A program made the position numbers and the translations under genes. From Lineus longissimus (lineage: Eukaryota > Nemertea > Pilidiophora > Heteronemertea > Lineidae), in assembly GCF_910592395.1 (NCBI RefSeq), contig NC_088317.1, positions 7,256,001-7,320,000 on the forward strand: 64,000 nucleotides of DNA, written 5' to 3'. The notes beneath the pieces were generated by a model. It was not told where the DNA came from, made no database searches, and saw only the letters and a program-made list of their open reading frames with translations. This document shows positions 48,901 through 57,900 of this stretch, piece by piece (position 1 is the stretch's first letter; every line of letters starts with the position of its first letter).

Positions 48901-51900
48901 AGCGCCCTCTGGTTGCTCCTTGAAACCCCTGATTGATTTCTGTGGAGACCAGGGTGAAAATTTTATATCCCACGGTGTTTTAACAGTTTCATTACTGAAG
49001 AGCGCTATATAAATCTGTGACAATATTTTTTATTATTATTATTATACTCTATTTCACAAAATGAAGGTACACAAAAGTAATGAAATACATTGTATAACAT
49101 TTTGTTCAAATATTTCATCTTTTGTGCAAAATCACATACAAATCAAGGTCCAAAGTATCTAGAAATTATTACCTGGTCAGATTTGGACAAAGCATGTCCA
49201 AAAACAAGCTATTTCAAGCAAAATACTGAAAATTGATACTTCACCTTAGGCTTATTCTGCAGCAGTGTCATGAGAAGTGCATATTTTGTTATTCATTAGC
49301 TATCCATAGAGGAAGCTGGTGGTGCTTCTTCCTCAATATCTCAATGATTTGGGAGTTGGATTAGTTGGATACTTCTCTAGACCTTTACCTTTCTTTACTG
49401 CAGTTCCATGATTCAAATTATTACGCAATCACTTTGAAAATGTAAACAAAACTTGTTTTATAGAGAGCTGATTGAAGACAAGCCAAGCAAGAATGCATGT
49501 TTCTGCTTCAAGTACCCCCAGTTAGTTACCAAGATCACGGTCACCAAGGCCAATGGCTTGGAGAAGCAGGATACTCGTGGAGGTGCGTAGACAATTTTAG
49601 TCATATTTCACTTACTGAAAGCAGGCTATATTCTTATCAAGAATAAAAGGGCTGTACAACTATGGCCAGGTCAACAAATGATTCACGTTGCCACTTCCCA
49701 GCTCACATGTCTCTTGTCACAAGCAGGTTTTTCAATTGACTGAGGCTTAAAAACATGTCATGACATGATGGGAAGGTGAAAAGTGACATTGTGAATCATA
49801 TTTACTGTAGAACACATTACTTTTGCGGCATAGATTTTCTGTGAATTCTGAGTGATGGATATATTCGGGGCAGAATATTTTTGTGAGTCGAGGATTTTTT
49901 CAAAATTAAATTTAAGTTGTCTATTTTTACTTCGAGCTCATAATGGTGAATATGCGCTGTAGTGTATATGTCTACACAGTATACTAGTACTCAAATTCAC
50001 TGTCAACATTTCTCAGTGTGGAGTAAGTAAGCCTATAACACACAAACATGGGCATTCTAATTAGCGAGAAGTCTTTGAACAGGTGCCGAATTTGTGTTAG
50101 GTGTAATTATGATACGTGCTAATTGCACATACGTATATGGTGACTAGCTGAGTTGGATATAGGGCCTAGCTGGATGCAGTGCCTCTCTGGAAACATGGCA
50201 ACAATGACAGTGAATTCTTGCTGAAAAGCCAGAGATTTTTCTCTGCAGTTTATTTTCGCGAGCATAATATAATCTATTCGCAAAAATCGCAAAATATCCT
50301 GCACACGAAATTTTTCTATTCTACAGTAACTGTATTGGAAAGGAGGGTATGTTAAAATTACCCAACGTACCCTCTGGCATACCCTGGCCCCTTTGAATAG
50401 CATATTTTACATTTCAAGATCGGTTTTCTTACATAATGACAAAATAATTTGAAAAGAAAAGAAGGATGTTTTCTGAACTTCAGCCACTGAAACATTTCTC
50501 ATTTTCAATCTAAGGAAAGCTGTCTGAGGGTGACTGAATCTGTTTATTTGTCTTGCTTGCTTATTTTTATCTTTTCTAATCCATTACTTTACAGTTGGCA
50601 CTGATGGGGGCAAGATAATGATGTTAAACTCTAAATTATCCTAATTGTCTGCTTTTGATGTTGCTTTGGCAAAGGGACCTGGTTTTTATTAGCTCACCTG
50701 GGTGAGCTTATGTCATCACTTCTTGTCTGTCGTCCTTGGTGGCATGTTTGCTCACCATTGAGTCTAGAAAGTTCAATCTTGGTTTGAGGATGTCTTATGA
50801 CAACATAGCCTGACAAAGAAAAATCATCGCAATTTGACCTATTTGCTGGGCTCTAGGCAGCCAACTTTGAAAACCTTCTTATTAATGCTGACAGCTAGGA
50901 TCATGAAATTTTTACTGTGGATACCTCTGATAAGACTACAATACACAATACATAGGTTTTTGACCTACTTTTCAAGTCATATTGGCCAAACTCTAATAAA
51001 TTATTGAAGGTGGCATGTTTGGTATTACTTGTTGTAGACTCTTTAAATTTGGTCTTTAGACACATATTGGGCATCTCTTCATGTTGACCAAATATAGGTC
51101 AATGTGACCTTCTTTTCAGTTATAAGTGGGTCAAAGTTTGTAAAATCCTATAAAGACATTATTGATAGAAAATTGTGTCGCCCAAGGTTACACAATACTT
51201 CACCAAGTCAGTCTGATTTCTATCTGTCCATTTTCTCCTTTCTATTTGTAGACTATAACTAAATTATACAATTTTCAACAGCAGGCAATAGCCTGCCTAC
51301 TGACAGTATCAATTCAACCCAGTGGCAGTGCCAGGAATAAACCTCCTTTGATGGATTAGCCAAATGACTCAATCATGATTTCCCATTTTGCCTTGTTCTG
51401 TAGTACTGTATAGAACAGCCAAGATGACTCAAGAATGAATGCCTAGTTCGACATATTATGTGCTTCTGCAGTGCATTATGAAACTTACTTTTACATTTTC
51501 TTGAATGCTGTTACTTATGACATTTTTCAACCCATGTTATTTCAATGCATAATCTTCTATGGCATCACCTTCTTGAAATACAACAAAAGACATCTTAGAA
51601 CAGCCTCAATACTGACACTCTTTATCCACACGGCACGACTGTTCAAGTCGGCCATAGACGTACTCTCATTGATCAGCTTTTAAAGAAACTGCTCATCCTT
51701 CGACAGAACAAGACTGCTCATCAACATAAATAGGGCCCCATAAAAAAATTGTTAGTTTATCATCCCCGTCCGCATTACTTTTTCCACCCGCATCAAAAAA
51801 TATCTTATTTTTTAAATTCAAATTTCAATCACTAAAGTTGCAGATGACGATTGATTTGGCGCCAAAAGCACTACACTCATCAAATATTGTATTGCATGCC

Positions 51901-54900
51901 AAAACACCAATGACGCATTAGATTTTTCAGCGTAACAAACAATATCACAGTGATTTTAGAATATCTCATATAGTGTTACAACATTTTTCAAGGAGATTCA
52001 AGGAAATTCATTTGTTGAAAGATTTGTTTGTCTTCAATCCCCAAAATTGCGCCTCTCTCCCGATGCTAAATGTATTAGCGCACCTCTCACGGCACTTCGT
52101 TGAACTAAAACTTTACATGAAGGGAAGTATTGCGCTTCTTGATACTTTGTATGTGCGATTAGCAAGAAGACGTTGCATTGCGCAAGAAACCTGTCAAAAT
52201 GCCCCATTACCTCGGTTTGCTGTTCAGAAAAAATAAAACGATTAAAATAAAAACCGCCCTCCCACATCACTTTCTTTGGAAAAAAGGAATTTTTTTATGG
52301 GGCCTAATGCTAAAATATTGGTCACCATATCATCGGGAAGTTTGGCTGAAATATTGCATATAATCCATAAATCTTTGCTGGATTCATCATCTAATGTCAA
52401 ATAAACTATATATAATGCTGAAATCACATCTAAAACACCTTTTTAGCTCACCTGTCAGGTGAGCTAATACGATACCGCGGCGTCTGGCGTCCGTCGTCGT
52501 CGTCGTCGTCGTCCGTCGTTAACTTTTGACAAAATCGTGGCACGCTTCTTAACCGCTTGACCCAGAAAGTTCATACTTGGTGTGTGGGTATCCCTAGGCA
52601 AGACCTTCCTTCAGAATGAAAATCAGCGCAATTTGACTGCTGGTCTGCCATATAGGGGGTGCTCTTTGAAAACCTATTTTTGTAATTTTGAAGCTTATGG
52701 TTAAAGCTAGAGCGATGAAAATTTTATGGTGGGTGTATCTAATAAAGGTACATCACATATCACACAGGTTTTTGATTTGACCTTCATTTCAAGGTCACAG
52801 AGGTCGAACTCTAAAATTTCTTTGATCATGGCACGTTTTTTTGCTATTGGTCATAGACTCTCTAAATTTGATATGTAGACACCTATTGGGCATCTCTACA
52901 TGTTGACACAGATTTAGGTCAGTGTGACCTACTATTCAGGTATAAGTAGGTCAAGGTTAAAAAAGCCCATTTTCTTTATTCCAGCAGATTGAAGTTTGAA
53001 ATGAAGTTTAAGAGGTCGGCCAGATATAGAGGTTTCGATATCAAATAGATTAATTTCGTTTCATATCACTAGGAGGCGGTATTGTGCAAAAATGTCAGTT
53101 GGCACATTGCCAGCAGTTTTGAATTTCGCGGTTGGAGGCAATCCGTCGGGGTATCCCAGATGCGCAGTGTTGTACTGCGCCACTAGATCTGCATACTACA
53201 AGTATGGAAGACAGCCATTTTATGAATTTGAAGCGAGACGAAGAAGGAATTAAATCACCTTGAATCAATGCTAAAACTTAATCATCCGCTCTTCGGATGA
53301 GGTCGTATGTGTTGATTACATTCTTGTGATTGGTTTGAGATTATTAGTTTGTGCTCATTGCCGGTTGTTTTAGAAAATTTTGACTGTGATTGGAAGGTAA
53401 AATGAGAAACTTGTCACACTGTTCTTCGGCTTGGAATGGGGATAGTCAATGCAGAGCCAGTTGGTACAAGCTGCCTTGTGAATCGGGGTGGCGTAATAAT
53501 ACTGTGAAAGAACAATAAAATGATGAATTGTAGCAGTGTGTGTCAGAAATTATGTGATTTCCATTGCATTTGACGATCCCAAAGTTTCGAGAGTATGGCA
53601 AAATGGCGGCTGCCGTCAGTGGAGATTAGCGTCAAGCCGGAACCTTTCGTTACAATGTGGGCTTTTAAACACAAGTTAATTGTTTATAATCACCCAGACG
53701 CTACTCATTAGGTAAACCTCTACTAAAAACACTTGCTTTAATTTTTGTAAACATGTCACAAGTGCTTAAAAAGAACCATTTTTGTGATCGTTTTTCGTCG
53801 CTGTAGAAATGTACACAGTCGGAGTCAGTCAGTGTGTCAACACAACAACGGTGTTAGTATACACATGAATCCATGATACACTGAGACACGAATGTAAACA
53901 TTTGCCTGTTGGGTCGGAAGGAGTTCACCGTTACCGATCACTGCCCCAAAAAAGGTCATCTGAGCTGGTTGACTAAAGTAGATGATGATAATGATGAAAG
54001 TGTAGCACAGCTGTCATCAGTGCTTTTATAGTTAGGCCTATAGTCGGATTCATAGGTAAATGTCACTGACTGCCCTTTGGGTCGCTGTGCAAAAACTATT
54101 GGGCCGATTTCTTCAAAGTTTGTTTTTTCTTGAATCTAATTTCGGGACCCAACACAATTTCCAGGTAAGAGATTTGCAAATTATAAAGAAAAAAATTGTC
54201 AACTTTGGAGCCCTTCGGCCATTTTGGGGGAATCTGGAGGGCCCGATTTTTTTTTATGGATAGTTCTGAATGAAACTTGGCAGCTTTAAAGATACACACG
54301 AAAAAAATTAACCTGAACATTTCAGCAAAATGCATCCAGAAATAAGCAGTACAGAGGAGAAAATGTCAAAATCAATACACTACGTCAATGTACACCAATA
54401 CATACAAAAAATATTATTTCGTAACCATGGTTACTGAACTATGAAAATCCTCTTGGGTCCCGAAATTATATTCAAGAAAAACCAAACTTTGAAGAAATCG
54501 GCCCAGTAGTTTTTGCGCAGCGGCCCAAAAGGGCAGTGACATTTACTTATGAATCCGACTATAGGGCTGTCTTGTAACTATGTTATTGTCTCAAAAATGA
54601 ATACAAACTGCTACCTAGTTACTCAGTACATCATATTCTATACTGTGCATTCCTTGCTTCAATTGTTCTTGTATCATATTTTTCAACATTTCTCTCTAAT
54701 CGCAAGCCGAGGATAAATACTCCTTTCAAGATAGCATAATCACACGCAATTCCACAGGTACATCCCATTCATTTGAAATTTCGGCCAATGACAGCAGGTT
54801 TTACAAAATGTAAATGCGCTGTTAATTTTCAATAGTCACTGAATAGCTAAGACACATGTAAACCCGTCTTAATTGGCCAGAAAACATCTCTCAGCTTCTC

Positions 54901-57900
54901 CCACAAATAACGATTCACTTATTCCAACGTCAGTAACATGTGCACGCGGAAAACAATACGACTAACTCCACTTTTTCAAGACAAACCACACCATCCCACA
55001 ACTATTGCTTGATTAACCCCTAACAATGACAAGTTTTTCCTCATACTCTCCCTTTCATATCGACAGGTGAGCACAATGGCCCTGGCCATTTCATTTTAGC
55101 TGCTCCGGCTAGAAGGCTGAATCTTTGCATGATGGTAGCTTTGGGCAATATACTCAGATGTTATTTTTGGCGTATTCATTGTTTAACCTACTTTCGGGTC
55201 TCCAGTTTCGAGACGGCCATCTTGAAAATACGTTTTTGCCATTTTAAAACTAATGGTTGTGACTAGGGCAACAAAATATTTTTGATGAGTACATGTAATA
55301 AGGATACATCCACGTGTCCTTGACCTATCGCCTCTCCGGTATGCCCCCACCCTGTCCTATCTGACCATTCAGGGTTGGAATCGTTCAGGGTTTGTGGATG
55401 GGGGTGCTCAAATGCGCCCCCCTCCCCCTCTCCCATGCCTGCCCCATGGGAGGCCATTCGGGACCCTCGACCTCAACAGTCTGCCGCTAGCCTTACAGCT
55501 AGTCAGAGGCAGATGCTCCAGCACCTCACAGACCACCTGGAGTGTAAAAATTTACAGGAACGGTCCGCGAAGCGCCAGTTCGAGCAGCCGGTGACTGTTG
55601 ACCTCGGTCATTCGCCCATGGAGTGTGTCTTCCCAGATTCACATTCCCTATCCGGCCCAGCGTCTTAGGCCGATTTCCCCTCGGGGAGCGCTCTATTCTG
55701 CGCACTAGTTAGGCTGTATGTGCCACTAGAGACATGTCCTCTCCCATCGGTCAACCCCTTGGTTGGGTTCCCTTCGATCTTTTCGGGGATGCTGCCAAAC
55801 AGGAACTGGACATGGTCCCGGACTGGGCATTCAAAGAATTGCCCCTGTTCCCAGCCCTGATTCAAGCCTCCACCTGGCTGGATACGGCTCTCGGGGACAC
55901 AGCTTGGTCCTGCGTGGGTCGACGGCGTGCCTCGGTCTCGACCTTACCGTCACCCAGACCGGGCGCCTTAACGCAGGCGGGGAAGCGTTTCACCACCTTT
56001 TCCCCTCCTAGCCTCACATATCGACCAATTTTTTTATCAGGTCTCGCCGTCGGGATCCGACCCGGTTTCATTGTCTCCTCTTTAGGACGATATTCAGCTT
56101 ACCGGGTTGGTGCTCCCCAAAGTCCTCGCAGCTCTGTCTGTCAAGGACGCAAAGAACGATGAGGCCCCGGCCAAGGAGACCCAGGCAGTGTTGTCTTACG
56201 CCGTCCTATCTCTCTATGCCCTGTCCAGGTCGTTGGCAGCCGACGCGTCAGAGGACCAGCGCATTCTTGCCCTGTTCCTCCAACAGTCTCTGCAGCACGC
56301 CAGTGATCTGGTTGCAAAGCAGGCTGCCAACGCAGTGCTTAAGCGCTGGGACCTGCTTATTGAAGGGTTAAGCATGGTCCGTGCCCAGTTTCTGAGGAGG
56401 GCATTAAGGACCGCCCCTTTGGATGGCCTTTATTTCATGACTCCATCCCGGACACCTTAGGTGCCCAGATGCAGTCGGACCGCCTGAGTCGACTTCGGCT
56501 CCTAAGGCCACCCCCTGTTCGCGATCCTCTTCCTCGGGCAGGTATCGTCAGGCCGAGGCCCGACGTCCCCGAGGTTCCTTGGCCCCTCGTGGGCCCTCGT
56601 TCTCTCGGGGCTCCTGTTCCTTTTGTTCCCAAGGGTAGGAAGAGACTGAGGCTCCCCCCCCCCCAGGCAGCCCAAGCCACCCTTCCATGGTAAGTGGGGT
56701 CGCGAGGGCAAGCGCAAGTGACTTTTTAGTCCGTCATCCTGCAGCGCCCCCATGGTTGTCGCCTTGGGGGGCAGGCTGCGTCATTTTGCGGCCTCTTGGG
56801 ATCAGTGCTATCAGAAAGACTACCCGTGCCGGACATGCTCTGCCACAGTGTCCGTGTGAACTTCTCTGTTCCCTCCCCCCACGACCCCCGGTAGAGTATG
56901 AACGACATAAAATTTCCATTTCCTGTGGAAATGTCATTTTATTAGTTCATACCTACCCAGGTCAGACTGACCGCCCTGCCTGTCCCCACAGCAACAGGAC
57001 TTTTTCTTGCACTCGAGTAATAAGTACTAATTAATGGCGGCTTTCGTGAGGCAGAGGCTGTATTGGGGCGCCGCTTAGGTGTAGCTACGTGAAGTAGCTA
57101 ATCATTTTTCTATTATAAATAGATTAATTTTTCCTCGGGTGTGTCCGATAAGAGTACACATGCAAAAGTCTGACCTGGGTAGGTATGAACTAATAAAAAG
57201 ACTCTTTTCCCCAGGACATGGAAATACATGTAGATAGGTCAGTGTAACCTACTTTTCTGCTAAATTTAGGTCAAGGTTATAAAATCCTAAATTGGTCATA
57301 TCTCAAAAACCTTCAGTTTTTGAATGTTTATCATTTCTTAATCAGATCAAAGTTTACATCGTTGTTGAAAGATTTTGGCCTTGACCTAATTTCCAAGGTC
57401 ACTGAGGTCAACTTATCTGTAACCATAACGGTAGCCATATTCCAGTCATTGGCCACAGGTGAGCAGGTGGCCCCTGACCATTTAATTCAATCCTCCTATT
57501 TGCATATTTTCCTTTTGGGACTTGAAAATACCACCTGTCTGTTCACCTCTCCCCAAACATGAAAATATATAATTTCAAAAATACTTTTTGATCAGATATG
57601 ACCTGTCACAGCAAAACCAGGCACATGTTGCTCGAAACTTGGCAGTTACCTTTGCATGACTCAGTATTAGTTCGGTTGTCCGAATTTTTTTAATACTGAA
57701 CTTAAATATACAAAGGACCTTTGGTCTGGATATTCCTGAAATAAGGCACATGGTGTACAAAGACTTCTTCGACTTGATCTGTGGTTCAAGAGATTTCGTT
57801 GATACAATACTTTTGGTATTAAGTGTAGATATTTCTAACATGTCTGCTGCACTGAACAAACAGTGTCTAGTTAGAGAAGTGTGTGTGACAAATCCCTCTC

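Larger units (their letters stand above)
50690..57486 (+). mobile_element. Possible outer family C element split by later insertions
   Basis: A C-type 5' end TAGCTCACCTGGGTGAGC sits at 50690 with core to about 51240. A C-type 3' end AGGTGAGCAGGTGGCCCCTG then ACCATTTAAT sits at 57457-57486 with core before it (57235-57455). Between them lie a TIR element (51734-52304), a complete C element (52444-55094) and the deleted DIRS copy. Reading both ends as one element is inference; the pieces could be unrelated. Confidence 0.4.
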
